64,000 bases of DNA from Dehalobacter restrictus DSM 9455 (GCF_000512895.1 NZ_CP007033.1:712001-776000); one strand, 5' to 3'. Positions 1-8,482 are shown, counted from the stretch's first letter. Notes: generated by a model from the sequence alone, not told the origin. Translations and numbers: made by a program.

Positions 1-217
1 TGTTTATTTTCTGATTCCGCTTACCCTGGCCTGTATCCATTCCATCGTCGGCATTAAGGTTGCCAACGAGGCCGTCCGGCAGGTTGGCAGTATCAACGCG
101 GTCTCGAACATCGTGATTACTGCTGTGGCCATTCTCCTCATCTACGGTGCCTATTTTCTGGCGACCTATTTTGGCAGCAGAAATATTATCTTGAAGAACG
201 GGATTCACGATGAATGA
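1..217 (+). CDS. ABC transporter permease, FtsX/BceB-like (C-terminal fragment)
   Basis: The reading frame is open from the window edge and ends at the TGA at 215-217, giving about 71 residues. It contains two hydrophobic stretches, around FLIPLTLACIHSIVG and ITAVAILLIYGAYFLATYF, followed by a short polar tail ending GIHDE. The 'IPL.LA.IHSIVG' pattern before the last transmembrane helix is typical of the C-terminus of BceB/FtsX-family permeases, which work with a BceA-type ATPase in peptide-antibiotic sensing and detoxification. The rest of the gene and any partner lie outside the window, so the assignment rests on this tail only. Confidence 0.6.
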   Translation, partial: VYFLIPLTLACIHSIVGIKVANEAVRQVGSINAVSNIVITAVAILLIYGAYFLATYFGSRNIILKNGIHDE

Positions 218-257
218 TTAAAAATGAAGAATAGAAGAGTTATTTCTCGTTGTACGA

Positions 258-345
258 GGGCGGCCTTGCGGCCGCCCATTCCTCGAAATGATGCCTTGAA
301 ACCAGCCATGCTCTCCGGACAGCTTAGCCGGAGTATTTTATTCTT
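258..345 (+). terminator. Two hairpins after the permease; the second is a likely terminator
   Basis: An 8-bp GC stem (GGGCGGCC / GGCCGCCC, loop TTGC) lies at 258-277. A second stem, CTCCGG / CCGGAG at 313-333, is followed by TATTTTATTCTT, which fits a weak intrinsic terminator for the plus-strand permease. The 120-base gap between the permease and the next gene holds nothing else that I can see. Confidence 0.45.
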
Positions 346-577
346 GTGGGGGATCGAAGAGATCGTCCGTGGTAGTATCTACCACTTTAATATCTCTCTT
401 GCTTGCCAGATCCCCACTGGAAGTGGCAAAAATGTTTTTTGCCATGATGAGGTCCATGACCGTCCCGACTTGGGCAAGCGTAAGGCCTGCCTTTGGCTGG
501 GGAAGGGTAATGGTAAACGCCTTACCACCTACGGTCGTAAATACCATTCTTAAAACTTTCTGGCTCGTTATTGCCAT
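338..577 (-). CDS. DUF2922 family small protein
   Basis: This 79-residue protein begins MAITSQKVLRMVFTTVGGK and carries the ITLPQPK...TVMDLIMAKNIF pattern typical of DUF2922 proteins, a small family of unknown function in Bacilli and Clostridia. The ATG at 577 is preceded by GGTGGTGA at suitable spacing. It lies just downstream of the DUF1659 gene on the same strand; these two families are commonly adjacent, so the two probably form one transcript. No catalytic motif, signal peptide or membrane segment is visible. The function is unknown. Confidence 0.75.
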   Translation of the reverse strand: MAITSQKVLRMVFTTVGGKAFTITLPQPKAGLTLAQVGTVMDLIMAKNIFATSSGDLASKRDIKVVDTTTDDLFDPPQE

Positions 578-615
578 GCTCTGTCACCACCCTGGAATTA
601 TTTGCTCCGGCCGGT

Positions 616-840
616 TTACTCATCGGCCAACTCGAAAATATTCAGGCGGCGGATATCTGCCAATGGATAATCCACCAGGCTTGATAAAGCGACAGCCACA
701 TCGTATACGTCCTGATCAGTTGCCGTTGCTTTAACGCCGGTCAGGCTTTTTTGCTTGAGAACCGGGCCGCCGCCGGCAGTAGTCCCTGTCTGATAGCGGG
801 TTGCCAGCACGGAGTCCAATGTGTTTACCACTAATGTCAT
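616..840 (-). CDS. DUF1659 family small protein
   Basis: The protein has 74 residues when started at the ATG at 838-840, which follows an AGAGGTAAGCTT ribosome-binding region; an ATG further upstream at 927 gives an implausible basic N-terminus. The sequence begins MTLVVNTLDSVLATRYQTG and contains the DQDVYDVAVALSSLVDYPL segment characteristic of DUF1659. The gene lies 38 bases upstream of the DUF2922 gene and is probably co-transcribed with it. The family has no established function, and nothing in the sequence suggests one. Confidence 0.75.
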   Translation of the reverse strand: MTLVVNTLDSVLATRYQTGTTAGGGPVLKQKSLTGVKATATDQDVYDVAVALSSLVDYPLADIRRLNIFELADE

Positions 841-932
841 AAGCTTACCTCTTTTCCTGGTTTTCTGCTTGTCCGAAAAGCATGTCCTTTTTAGTATATG
901 CCCCTTGTTTTCCAGGCGTTCAGGCAAAGAGA

Positions 933-1820
933 TTAATCTTTTTCAGGATTTTCCGGAGCTTTCGGAACTGCCATGGTCGTTTTCTCTATGCGCTTTAACT
1001 TGTTCATCGCTTTAGACATTAACTGATTGGCATAAGTGATATATAATTTGCAAGCATCCGGGTCTGCTGCGGCCATTTCTTTGATGGCGATAAAAAGATC
1101 ATCGAGTCCTTTGGCTATCAGCTCAAAGCGGGCATCTGCCTGGCTCATGGAGAGGTTGAGCTTTAAGAGCTTACTTTCGTATTCTATCTCGGCGATGCGT
1201 TTAGCTGCCGTATTTTCATTTTCCAGGACGTCAAGCTTCCGCTGCAGCTTCAAAACATTTCCCTGCTCGGCCCATACGGCTTGCAGGTTATCCGTGGCTT
1301 CTTTTTTCGCCCGATCGCGCTCATCTGATAATTTGGAGATTTTATCTTTTTGCTCAGCAAAGACTTTCTGCAGGTCTTCGTCTTCTTCCCCGGCAAGCTC
1401 CTGGTTCTTCACATATATCGCCTGCTGCAGCTGCCGACTGCTCATGCTGCCTGCATCATTCTCAGCGATAAACGCATCCCGTTCCTCTACCGGGAGCCCA
1501 AGAAGGATGAGGGCCTGGGTGTAGGTTAAATTCGCCATCGGCGGCGAATTTGAACTACCGTCATCTTCGGATGAGACGAGCAGTTTAATCCCATATTCAT
1601 CGAAGACTTGCATCAGTTTTTCTGCAGTTCTTTGAGAATAACTTACCGATTCCTCCAGCCATTTGCCCCACTCCCCATGAGGCAGCAGCGCTTTGGCTTC
1701 CTTCAGACGTTTTCCTACTTCGACGGCGCTGGCCAGCAGAATTTTATTGGTTTGTTGTTTGATTATATTGATTTCAGCCGCTATCACAGGCGGTGTACGC
1801 TCTGTCAGCAAATCACTCAT
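933..1820 (-). CDS. DUF3102 family coiled-coil protein
   Basis: This 295-residue protein starts MSDLLTERTPPVIAAEINII. Its N-terminal part contains the EVGKRLKEAKALLPHGEWGKW signature of DUF3102, a family found in phages, plasmids and chromosomes of Firmicutes, often annotated only as conserved hypothetical. Residues of roughly 150-215 are rich in Glu, Lys and Ala in heptad-like order and probably form a coiled coil. The gene is upstream of the DUF1659/DUF2922 pair but separated from it by 92 bases. The N-terminal domain hints at nucleic-acid association (the pattern recalls ParB-like or helix-turn-helix adaptors), but this is inference. Confidence 0.7.
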   Translation of the reverse strand: MSDLLTERTPPVIAAEINIIKQQTNKILLASAVEVGKRLKEAKALLPHGEWGKWLEESVSYSQRTAEKLMQVFDEYGIKLLVSSEDDGSSNSPPMANLTYTQALILLGLPVEERDAFIAENDAGSMSSRQLQQAIYVKNQELAGEEDEDLQKVFAEQKDKISKLSDERDRAKKEATDNLQAVWAEQGNVLKLQRKLDVLENENTAAKRIAEIEYESKLLKLNLSMSQADARFELIAKGLDDLFIAIKEMAAADPDACKLYITYANQLMSKAMNKLKRIEKTTMAVPKAPENPEKD

Positions 1821-2000
1821 ATTGATACCGTCTTTCCTGTACTTTATTCACATCATATGGGATAAGCCTGAGAATCGTGATAAAAGGTTTGTAACCTTAA
1901 AGGCAAAGCGCTTACCCTATGTAAAATTTGAACACTTATGACAGACAAGTCATATAATAATATTGGGTCATATAGGTCATTGGTAGTCGTATCAATCATA

Positions 2001-2039
2001 AGCAGGAATCCGGCTGTGCAGAATAGCTGGATTCCTGCT
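2001..2039. repeat. Long inverted repeat in the DUF3102-hyd intergenic region
   Basis: AGCAGGAATCC at 2001-2011 pairs perfectly with GGATTCCTGCT at 2029-2039 around a 17-base loop. The stem is followed on the plus strand by TATTTTCG, so it could be a terminator, but no plus-strand gene ends just upstream. The 529-base gap 1821-2349 otherwise holds a promoter at 2158-2186 and a terminator at 2307-2330. Confidence 0.5.
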
Positions 2040-2157
2040 TATTTTCGAGTATACGCATTCAACAGCGCCTCGCTGCGGTTCGTGCCCAAAGAAAATATGG
2101 AGCGGGAAGGGTACGGAAATTTAATTGGACTTGTGAAGTAGCGTACGTTGGTGGGGA

Positions 2158-2186
2158 TTGACAAATAAGCGCGGATGGAATACATT
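2158..2186 (+). promoter_or_regulatory. Sigma-A-type promoter ahead of the hydrogenase maturation operon
   Basis: TTGACA at 2158-2163 and TACATT at 2181-2186 are separated by 17 bases. Transcription from here would run through the hairpin terminator at 2307-2330 before reaching the first hyd gene at 2350, so the leader may be conditionally terminated. Confidence 0.5.
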
Positions 2187-2306
2187 AAAAGTGGCTGCGT
2201 CACAAGAATTTCTTTTGACAAAGCAGGAAACCGTATTGTTACTGACGCTAAATACATCGTATAAGGCGAAAGGCACAGCAATATTTATCATTATTTTTTG
2301 ATTAAT

Positions 2307-2330
2307 TGCGCCTTTCCAGGCGCATTTTTT
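2307..2330 (+). terminator. Intrinsic terminator or attenuator before the hyd operon
   Basis: TGCGCCT and AGGCGCA form a 7-bp stem with a TTCC loop, followed directly by six T residues. It ends 19 bases before the first hyd gene. It could end a short transcript from the promoter at 2158-2186 or act as an attenuator of the operon. Confidence 0.75.
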
Positions 2331-2349
2331 GATATGAGGGGGTTAATGT

Positions 2350-2640
2350 ATGGAGTCCAGAGTAGCGATAATCGGAATCATTGTGGAAGATACCGGGTCG
2401 ACCGAGAAACTCAATGCGATTTTGCATGATTATGGGCAGTATATTATTGGCAGAATGGGCCTGCCGTACCGTGAAAAAAGCATTAGCATCATCAGCATTG
2501 CAGTGGATGCCCCGCAGGATGTGATCAGCGCCCTTTCCGGGAAGCTCGGAAAACTGCCGGGGGTTAGTTCCAAAGCGGCATTTTCCAAGGTAACCGTTAA
2601 AAAGGAAAATGAGGCCGCCGATGAAACAGCTGATAGATAA
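2350..2640 (+). CDS. TM1266-type iron-only hydrogenase system regulator
   Basis: This 96-residue protein is preceded by GAGGGGG seven bases before its ATG. It begins MESRVAIIGIIVED and shows the NAILHDYGQYIIGRMGLPYR and VDAPQDVISALSGKLGKLPGV segments of the TM1266 family, ACT-like ferredoxin-fold proteins that are almost always encoded beside HydE, HydF and HydG. The family is presumed regulatory, but I know of no demonstrated ligand. Its 3' end overlaps the start of hydE, which supports translational coupling. No cysteine cluster is present. Confidence 0.85.
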   Translation: MESRVAIIGIIVEDTGSTEKLNAILHDYGQYIIGRMGLPYREKSISIISIAVDAPQDVISALSGKLGKLPGVSSKAAFSKVTVKKENEAADETADR

Positions 2641-3667
2641 ACTTCAGGAAACGTGCGTGCTTGCACCGGAAGAATACAGGGTACTGATAGATCAGCATCG
2701 AGATGCCGGGCTTGCTGAATATCTGTTTGCCAAGGCCAGAACGGTAAAGATGCAAAACTACGGTCACGATGTCTATCTGCGGGGACTGATCGAGTTCACC
2801 AATTATTGCAAAAACGATTGCTACTACTGCGGGATCCGTAAAAGCAACGGGAAGGCGGAGCGCTACCGCTTGTCAAAGAAACAAATACTGGATTGCTGCG
2901 CTGCCGGGTATGCGCTTGGTTATCGCACCTTCGTGCTGCAGGGAGGTGAAGACGGGTATTTTACCGATAAAAAAATAATCGAAATCATCCAATCCATTAA
3001 GAAAAATCATCCTGACTGCGCGCTGACGCTTTCCATCGGGGAAAAAAGCTATGAAACCTATCAAGCGTTTTATGAAGCGGGTGCCGACCGCTACCTGCTT
3101 CGCCATGAAACAGCCGACGCCGAACACTATGGAAGGCTTCATCCGGCTGTCATGTCCCTCAAAAACAGAAAGCAGTGTCTCTATGACTTGAAAGAGATCG
3201 GCTATCAGGTCGGATGCGGAGTGATGGTCGGTTCTCCGTTTCAGACCACGGAAGCGCTGGTGGAGGATTTGTTATTGATCAAGGAACTGAATCCGCATAT
3301 GGTCGGGATCGGCCCCTTTATCCCCCATCACGAAACGCCGTTTGCAGACCAGGAATCTGGAACGCTGGAGCTGACTTTATTTTTGCTTGGCTTGATCCGA
3401 TTGATGCTGCCGAGCGTTTTACTACCGGCGACGACCGCTCTCGGTACGATCCACCCGCAAGGGAGGGAACTTGGTATTCTGGCCGGTGCCAACGTCGTAA
3501 TGCCCAACCTGTCTCCGGTGGAGGTACGGAATAAATATTTGCTCTACGATAACAAGATCTGCACGGGGGACGAAGCTGCGGAATGCCGCTCCTGCCTGCA
3601 AAAAAGGATGGAAAGCATCGGCTGTCAGCTGCCGGTTTCCCGCGGGGACCATCGATCGATGGTTTAA
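2621..3667 (+). CDS. hydE: [FeFe] hydrogenase H-cluster maturation radical SAM enzyme HydE
   Basis: HydE is a radical S-adenosylmethionine enzyme that helps build the two-iron subcluster of [FeFe] hydrogenase. The CxxxCxxC motif is visible in NYCKNDCYYCGIR (near residues 62-70), after the FTNYC lead-in, and the GGED pattern lies shortly after. I place the start at ATG 2621 because GAGG precedes it with six-base spacing; an in-frame ATG at 2609 has its AAGG too close. The gene overlaps the TM1266-type gene and is followed by hydG and hydF in the usual order. About 348 residues is normal for HydE. No hydrogenase structural gene is in the window. Confidence 0.93.
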   Translation: MKQLIDKLQETCVLAPEEYRVLIDQHRDAGLAEYLFAKARTVKMQNYGHDVYLRGLIEFTNYCKNDCYYCGIRKSNGKAERYRLSKKQILDCCAAGYALGYRTFVLQGGEDGYFTDKKIIEIIQSIKKNHPDCALTLSIGEKSYETYQAFYEAGADRYLLRHETADAEHYGRLHPAVMSLKNRKQCLYDLKEIGYQVGCGVMVGSPFQTTEALVEDLLLIKELNPHMVGIGPFIPHHETPFADQESGTLELTLFLLGLIRLMLPSVLLPATTALGTIHPQGRELGILAGANVVMPNLSPVEVRNKYLLYDNKICTGDEAAECRSCLQKRMESIGCQLPVSRGDHRSMV

Positions 3668-3748
3668 GTTAATTTCATAATGTTAATAAGAGGATTCCAT
3701 TACTGAAGGGAAAGAAGTATCTGACCCGATTAAGAAGGGAGTACCCGT

Positions 3749-5167
3749 ATGTACAATGTAGCATCAGCCAAAGCAGAAGAATTTATCTCGCATCAGGAAA
3801 TTCTGGATACCCTGGCGTATGCGGCAAAGAACAAAAACAATGCCGGCCTGATTGACAGCATTATCGAAAAGGCAAAACTTCGCCAGGGACTTTCGCATCG
3901 GGAAGCCGCCGTGCTGCTGGATTGTGAGATTGAGGAAAAAAACCAGGAAATCTATGCCCTCGCCGAGCAGATCAAAAAAGATTTTTACGGGAACCGGATT
4001 GTTTTGTTTGCGCCGCTCTACCTGTCCAATTACTGTGTCAACGGCTGCGTTTATTGTCCGTATCACGCGAAGAACAAACACATCCTCCGCAAGAAAATGA
4101 CCCAGGAGGAAATCCGCCGCGAAGTGACCGCGCTTCAGGACATGGGCCATAAACGGATCGCGATTGAAGCCGGTGAAGATCCGGTCCATAATCCGCTTGA
4201 ATATATTCTGGAATCCATCGCTACCATTTACAGTGTCAAGCATCAAAACGGCGCGATCCGGCGGGCCAATGTCAATATCGCCGCAACCACGGTTGAAAAT
4301 TATAAGAAGCTGAAAGAGGCAGGGATCGGCACCTATATCCTATTCCAGGAAACCTACCATAAGGAAAGTTATGAAAAACTGCATCCCACAGGGCCGAAGC
4401 ATCATTATGCCTATCACACGGAAGCCATGGACAGAGCGATGCTTGGCGGTATCGACGATGTCGGATTGGGCGTATTGTTTGGATTGGAGATGTACCGCTA
4501 TGAATTTGCAGCATTACTGATGCATGCCGAGCACCTTGAAACTGTATTCGGCGTAGGCCCCCATACCATCAGTGTTCCGAGGATATGCCCTGCGGATGAT
4601 ATTGACCCGTCGGCTTTCAGTCATGGCATCGATGACGGCCTGTTTGCCAAATTGGTAGCCTGCATCCGGATTGCCGTGCCCTACACAGGCATGATTGTCT
4701 CAACGCGGGAAAGTAAGGCTTGCCGCGAGCGTGTCCTGCATCTTGGGGTTTCTCAAATCAGCGGCGGTTCCAAGACAAGTGTCGGCGGTTATCACCAACC
4801 TGAAGCAGAAAATGAAAATACCGCTCAATTTGACATAAGCGACAGGAGGACCCTGGATGAAATCGTCAGGTGGCTGATGGAATTGGGATACATTCCAAGC
4901 TTTTGTACCGCCTGCTATAGGGAAGGACGGACCGGCGACAGGTTTATGAGTCTGTGCAAAAGCGGACAGATCCAGAATTGCTGCCACCCCAATGCGCTGA
5001 TGACCTTAAAGGAATATCTGGAGGATTATGCTTCATCTGCCACGAAATCAGCAGGGGAGGCTGTCCTTGCCCAAGGAATCCGGGATATCCCCAGTGAAAG
5101 AGTGAAAGATATTGTCCGGCAGAATCTCCATCATATCGTCAACGGCCGCCGTGATTTCAGATTGTAA
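3749..5167 (+). CDS. hydG: [FeFe] hydrogenase maturase HydG (tyrosine lyase)
   Basis: HydG cleaves tyrosine to make the CO and CN ligands of the H-cluster. The 472-residue protein has the radical SAM motif in NYCVNGCVYCPYH and the second C-terminal cluster site in FCTACYREGRTGD followed by the later Cys in NCCHPNA, matching the CX2CX22C arrangement that sets HydG apart from ThiH. Upstream lies GAAGGGAG before the ATG at 3749. It is 81 bases downstream of hydE and 14 bases upstream of hydF, so the three are probably one operon. All expected cluster ligands are present. Confidence 0.95.
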   Translation: MYNVASAKAEEFISHQEILDTLAYAAKNKNNAGLIDSIIEKAKLRQGLSHREAAVLLDCEIEEKNQEIYALAEQIKKDFYGNRIVLFAPLYLSNYCVNGCVYCPYHAKNKHILRKKMTQEEIRREVTALQDMGHKRIAIEAGEDPVHNPLEYILESIATIYSVKHQNGAIRRANVNIAATTVENYKKLKEAGIGTYILFQETYHKESYEKLHPTGPKHHYAYHTEAMDRAMLGGIDDVGLGVLFGLEMYRYEFAALLMHAEHLETVFGVGPHTISVPRICPADDIDPSAFSHGIDDGLFAKLVACIRIAVPYTGMIVSTRESKACRERVLHLGVSQISGGSKTSVGGYHQPEAENENTAQFDISDRRTLDEIVRWLMELGYIPSFCTACYREGRTGDRFMSLCKSGQIQNCCHPNALMTLKEYLEDYASSATKSAGEAVLAQGIRDIPSERVKDIVRQNLHHIVNGRRDFRL

Positions 5168-5181
5168 GGAGGTAAAAAGCA

Positions 5182-6387
5182 ATGGGACTGAATGACACCC
5201 CCTCCGCCAACCGTGTCCATATTGGGTTCTTCGGAAAAAGAAATGCAGGTAAATCAAGTCTTGTCAATGCCGTCACGGGTCAGGATCTGACCATTGTCTC
5301 GGACGTGAAGGGGACGACCACCGATCCCGTATACAAAGCGATGGAGCTGCTTCCGTTAGGCCCCGTCGTGATCATCGATACGCCCGGGATTGATGATACG
5401 GGTGCTTTGGGAGAACTGCGTGTCAAAAAAAGCCGGCAGGTATTGAATAAAACCGATATCGCCCTATTGGTGATCGATGCGGCGTATGGAAAGAGCGCTG
5501 AAGATGAAGAACTGGTCAGGCTGCTTGGCGAGAAGGGAATCCATTATGTCGTTGTCTACAACAAAGCCGATTTCCTGGGGCAGGTACCGGCCGGAAACGA
5601 CCGTGAAATCTATGTCAGCGCCAAAACCGGCTGGAACATCCAAACCCTGAAGGAGAAAATAGCCGCTTTGGCTGTCACAGAGGAGCCGAAACTTAAAATA
5701 GTGGGCGACCTCATTCATCCTGGGGATTTTGTCGTGCTTGTCACGCCGATTGACAAGGCTGCACCGAAGGGCCGTCTGATCCTGCCGCAGCAGCAAACGA
5801 TCCGGGACATTCTGGAAGCGGATGCAACGGCGATTGTGGTGAAAGAATTTGAATTCCGGGAAACACTGGAGAATCTGGGCAAAAAGCCGAGGCTTGTGAT
5901 CACGGACAGCCAGGTTTTCGCCAAGGCAGCCGCGGATACGCCCAAGGATATTTTTTTGACTTCATTTTCAATCCTTTTCGCCAGATATAAGGGCAGCCTG
6001 GAGATGGCTGTAAAGGGCGCAAAAGTGCTGGATTCGTTGAAGGACGGCGATACCGTTCTCATTTCGGAGGGGTGTTCCCACCACAGGCAGTGTGATGACA
6101 TCGGAACCGTAAAGCTGCCCAGATGGATCAAAAACGACACCCAGAAGCAGATCCGCTTTGCGTTTACATCCGGTTCGGAATTCCCTGACGACTTGTCCGC
6201 CTACCGTTTAATTATCCACTGCGGCGGATGCATGCTGAACAAAAGAGAAATGAAATACCGCCAGAAATGCGCTGAGGACCAGCAGGTGCCTATGACCAAT
6301 TACGGTATCCTGATCGCTTATATGCAGGGAATCCTGAAACGAAGTATTGCCATGTTCCCGCAAATCTTAGCGGAGATTGAGGAGTAA
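5182..6387 (+). CDS. hydF: [FeFe] hydrogenase maturation GTPase HydF
   Basis: HydF is the scaffold and carrier that delivers the assembled diiron subcluster to the hydrogenase. This 401-residue protein has an N-terminal GTPase domain with P-loop GKRNAGKSS, switch region DTPGID and NKAD base-recognition motif, then a dimerisation domain and a C-terminal cluster-binding domain with CSHHRQC and HCGGCMLN, fitting the CxH...HCxxC ligand set. AAGGAGG precedes the ATG at 5182, 14 bases after hydG. The operon ends here; a decayed aspA start follows immediately. Confidence 0.95.
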   Translation: MGLNDTPSANRVHIGFFGKRNAGKSSLVNAVTGQDLTIVSDVKGTTTDPVYKAMELLPLGPVVIIDTPGIDDTGALGELRVKKSRQVLNKTDIALLVIDAAYGKSAEDEELVRLLGEKGIHYVVVYNKADFLGQVPAGNDREIYVSAKTGWNIQTLKEKIAALAVTEEPKLKIVGDLIHPGDFVVLVTPIDKAAPKGRLILPQQQTIRDILEADATAIVVKEFEFRETLENLGKKPRLVITDSQVFAKAAADTPKDIFLTSFSILFARYKGSLEMAVKGAKVLDSLKDGDTVLISEGCSHHRQCDDIGTVKLPRWIKNDTQKQIRFAFTSGSEFPDDLSAYRLIIHCGGCMLNKREMKYRQKCAEDQQVPMTNYGILIAYMQGILKRSIAMFPQILAEIEE

Positions 6388-6390
6388 ACG

Positions 6391-6541
6391 ATGCGTCTGG
6401 AAAAAGATAAAACCGGTGAAATGCAGCTTGCGGCGGAAGAACTGTACGGGATAGAAACACCATAAAAAGACCAACCTGCAGCTGATTTATGCGATCGTAA
6501 CCGTTAAAAAAGCAGCGGTTTGTGCTTTAATGAGCCGTCGG
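6391..6541 (+). pseudogene. aspA: Decayed 5' fragment of aspartate ammonia-lyase (aspA)
   Basis: The first frame reads MRLEKDKTGEMQLAAEELYG then stops at 6465 after 24 codons. A second stretch in a shifted frame, from 6482, reads LIYAIVTVKKAAVCALM. Both match the start of aspartate ammonia-lyases, where a MRIEKDxxGE...YYGI beginning is followed some 20 residues later by an ELIxAxxxVKKAAAxAN helix. The gap between the two pieces is shorter than in the intact enzyme and the frame is broken, so this is a 5' relic whose remaining some 400 codons are gone. The aspA gene often follows hydF in related clostridia, which supports the reading. It begins four bases after hydF. Confidence 0.6.
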
Positions 6542-6552
6542 CACACATCCTC

Positions 6553-6585
6553 GTTTAATCTCCGTTTACATTGATGTGTTACAAT
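6553..6585 (+). promoter_or_regulatory. PhoP-like direct repeats and promoter of the two-component operon
   Basis: TTTAAT at 6554-6559 and TTTACA at 6565-6570 are spaced by five bases, an 11-bp period, and are followed by an extended -10 (TGT then TACAAT at 6580-6585). The same repeat type occurs four times before the ABC exporter at 8639-8677. This is consistent with autoregulation by the response regulator encoded downstream. Confidence 0.55.
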
Positions 6586-6656
6586 GACAAAATGAGAATG
6601 ATTTGATCCAATGGGCAATATATCAAGGGGAAAAATGAGCGGAATTGGTGATAAAT

Positions 6657-7334
6657 ATGAGTAAAATAATGATTGTGGACGACGACCCGAACATCCGTGA
6701 GCTTGTACTGGCCCTGCTTCAAAACAACGGCTTTGAAGCCTGCGCAGCGGCAGACGGGCGTGACGCACTGCAAAAAATCCTAAACGATAACCCGGATCTG
6801 GCCATCGTCGACATCATGATGCCGAACATGGACGGCTTTGAGCTCTGCCGTCATTTGCGGCGCTATTACGAAAATATGCCGGTCTTGATGCTAACGGCGA
6901 AAGGGGAGCTGGCGAGCAAGGTCAAAGGCTTCGGACTTGGCGCTGATGATTATCTGACCAAGCCTTTTGAGGGAGATGAGCTGATCGTTCGGGTTCAGGC
7001 GCTGCTGCGGCGTTATAAAATTGAGGCTTCCCAAGTGATTCAGATTGGCAATGTCCTGATCGACAAGAACAGCTACAGCATCACATTAAACGGCGGGCAC
7101 GAGAATATTCCCATGAAAGAATTTGAACTGCTTTTCAAGTTGGCAAGCTTTCCCGGCAAAACATTTTCCCGCAATCAGCTGATTGAGGATATCTGGGGCG
7201 TTGATTTTGAGGGGAACGAACGGACCCTGGACGTCCATGTGAACCGCCTGCGTGACCGTTTCCCGGAGAACCAGTCCGGCTTTAAGATCACGACCGTGCG
7301 CGGACTTGGCTACAGGCTGGAGGTGATTGGATGA
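6657..7334 (+). CDS. OmpR/PhoP-family response regulator
   Basis: This 225-residue response regulator has a receiver domain with the acidic pair in MIVDDD, the phosphorylation site Asp52 in AIVDIMMPNMDGF, and the conserved Lys in YLTKPF, followed by a C-terminal winged-helix domain ending TTVRGLGYRLE. The ATG at 6657 is used because GGTGAT precedes it at good spacing; a TTG at 6645 lies inside that site. A 9-codon leader ORF (ATG at 6635, with AAGGGG ahead of it) ends by overlapping this start and may couple translation. The gene overlaps the histidine kinase gene by four bases (ATGA). The regulated target is probably the ABC exporter at 8.7 kb. Confidence 0.92.
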   Translation: MSKIMIVDDDPNIRELVLALLQNNGFEACAAADGRDALQKILNDNPDLAIVDIMMPNMDGFELCRHLRRYYENMPVLMLTAKGELASKVKGFGLGADDYLTKPFEGDELIVRVQALLRRYKIEASQVIQIGNVLIDKNSYSITLNGGHENIPMKEFELLFKLASFPGKTFSRNQLIEDIWGVDFEGNERTLDVHVNRLRDRFPENQSGFKITTVRGLGYRLEVIG

Positions 7335-8404
7335 AACAGCCGAAACGCCCGAAACGCCCGCCGGCAGCAATTGCCTTAATCTCGTTCATCCTTGCTTTTG
7401 GCTGCTTTTTTTCTGCAGGGTATGGCCTTGTATCGCTGATTTACCGGTGGACCGGTACGCCGTCGCAATTCTGGGTGTCGCTTATTGCCAGCCTCACGGG
7501 GATGATTTTATTTATCGGTGCGGCCTTTATTTTCAGATGGATCACGATCAGGCGTACCCATAGCATCCGGCAGCATCGAGCTATACATGATCAATTGCTG
7601 AACGCCATGACCCGGATCGCCCAGGGGGATTTTGATGTTTTTATCGATACACAGGATGCATTTATTTACGATGATATTGCGGAGGGGATCAATAAAATTG
7701 CGAAAGAACTTGGTTCGATGGAACAGCTGCGGCAGGACTTCATCTCCAATATCTCCCATGAGATCCAATCGCCACTGACTTCCATCAGTGGATTTGCTGC
7801 CTTATTAAAAAACGACACCCTGACAGATGCCCAGCGGAATCACTATCTGGGCATCATTGAAGCTGAAAGCAAACGGCTGTCCGCCTTAAGCGACAACCTC
7901 TTGAAACTGTCGGTACTGGAAACCGGCGTCGAGCCTTTATCCTTTAAAGAATACCGGCTCGACAAGCAGCTGGCAGATGTCGCCCTGATGCTGGAACCAC
8001 AGTGGTGCGCCAAGAATATCGCCATGGAGGCGGATCTGGAAAAAGTAATGATCCAAGGAGATGAAGGACTCCTGTCCCAGGTTTGGGTGAATCTGCTGCA
8101 CAATGCCGTGAAGTTTACACCGGAGGGCGGTGTGATCCGGGTTGTTTTGCAAGCGGATCAGACAGATGTGTGCTGTCTGATTGCCGATACCGGTATCGGG
8201 ATCGCTTCGGAGGACCAGATCCATATCTTCGAGCGTTTTTATAAGGTAGACAAGGCCCGCGAGCGCGCGCTTGGCGGTAACGGCCTCGGACTTTCGCTCG
8301 CCAAGAAAATCGTGGAACTGCATGGCGGGCATATTACGACGGAAAGCGCGATCGGGAAAGGCACAACGTTTACGATCACGCTGCCACGCCATTTTTCCCA
8401 CTGA
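7331..8404 (+). CDS. Membrane-bound sensor histidine kinase
   Basis: The 357-residue kinase has two transmembrane helices (about residues 13-35 and 45-70) with a very short extracytoplasmic loop, a HAMP linker (AMTRIAQGDFDVFIDTQ), the H-box with phospho-acceptor His143 in SNISHEIQSPLTS, the N-box NLLHNAVKFTP, and G-boxes ADTGIGI and GGNGLGLSLA. The tiny sensor loop resembles intramembrane-sensing kinases that respond to cell-envelope stress or detect signals through a transporter. It overlaps the response regulator gene by four bases. The ABC exporter that follows at 8.7 kb is a plausible partner, as in antibiotic-sensing modules. Confidence 0.92.
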   Translation: MKQPKRPKRPPAAIALISFILAFGCFFSAGYGLVSLIYRWTGTPSQFWVSLIASLTGMILFIGAAFIFRWITIRRTHSIRQHRAIHDQLLNAMTRIAQGDFDVFIDTQDAFIYDDIAEGINKIAKELGSMEQLRQDFISNISHEIQSPLTSISGFAALLKNDTLTDAQRNHYLGIIEAESKRLSALSDNLLKLSVLETGVEPLSFKEYRLDKQLADVALMLEPQWCAKNIAMEADLEKVMIQGDEGLLSQVWVNLLHNAVKFTPEGGVIRVVLQADQTDVCCLIADTGIGIASEDQIHIFERFYKVDKARERALGGNGLGLSLAKKIVELHGGHITTESAIGKGTTFTITLPRHFSH

Positions 8405-8482
8405 TTTTCGGTGAACTTCTATCTAGTAGAACGTATTATCAATAACTACATGACATGCAAAACAGCTCAAAGCTTAAAATTA

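Noticed and set aside
2175-2264. A 29-codon frame MEYIKSGCVTRISFDKAGN... before the hyd operon
   Set aside because: It starts upstream of the predicted transcription start at 2186 and has no ribosome site. It may be a remnant of a gene, but the support is thin.
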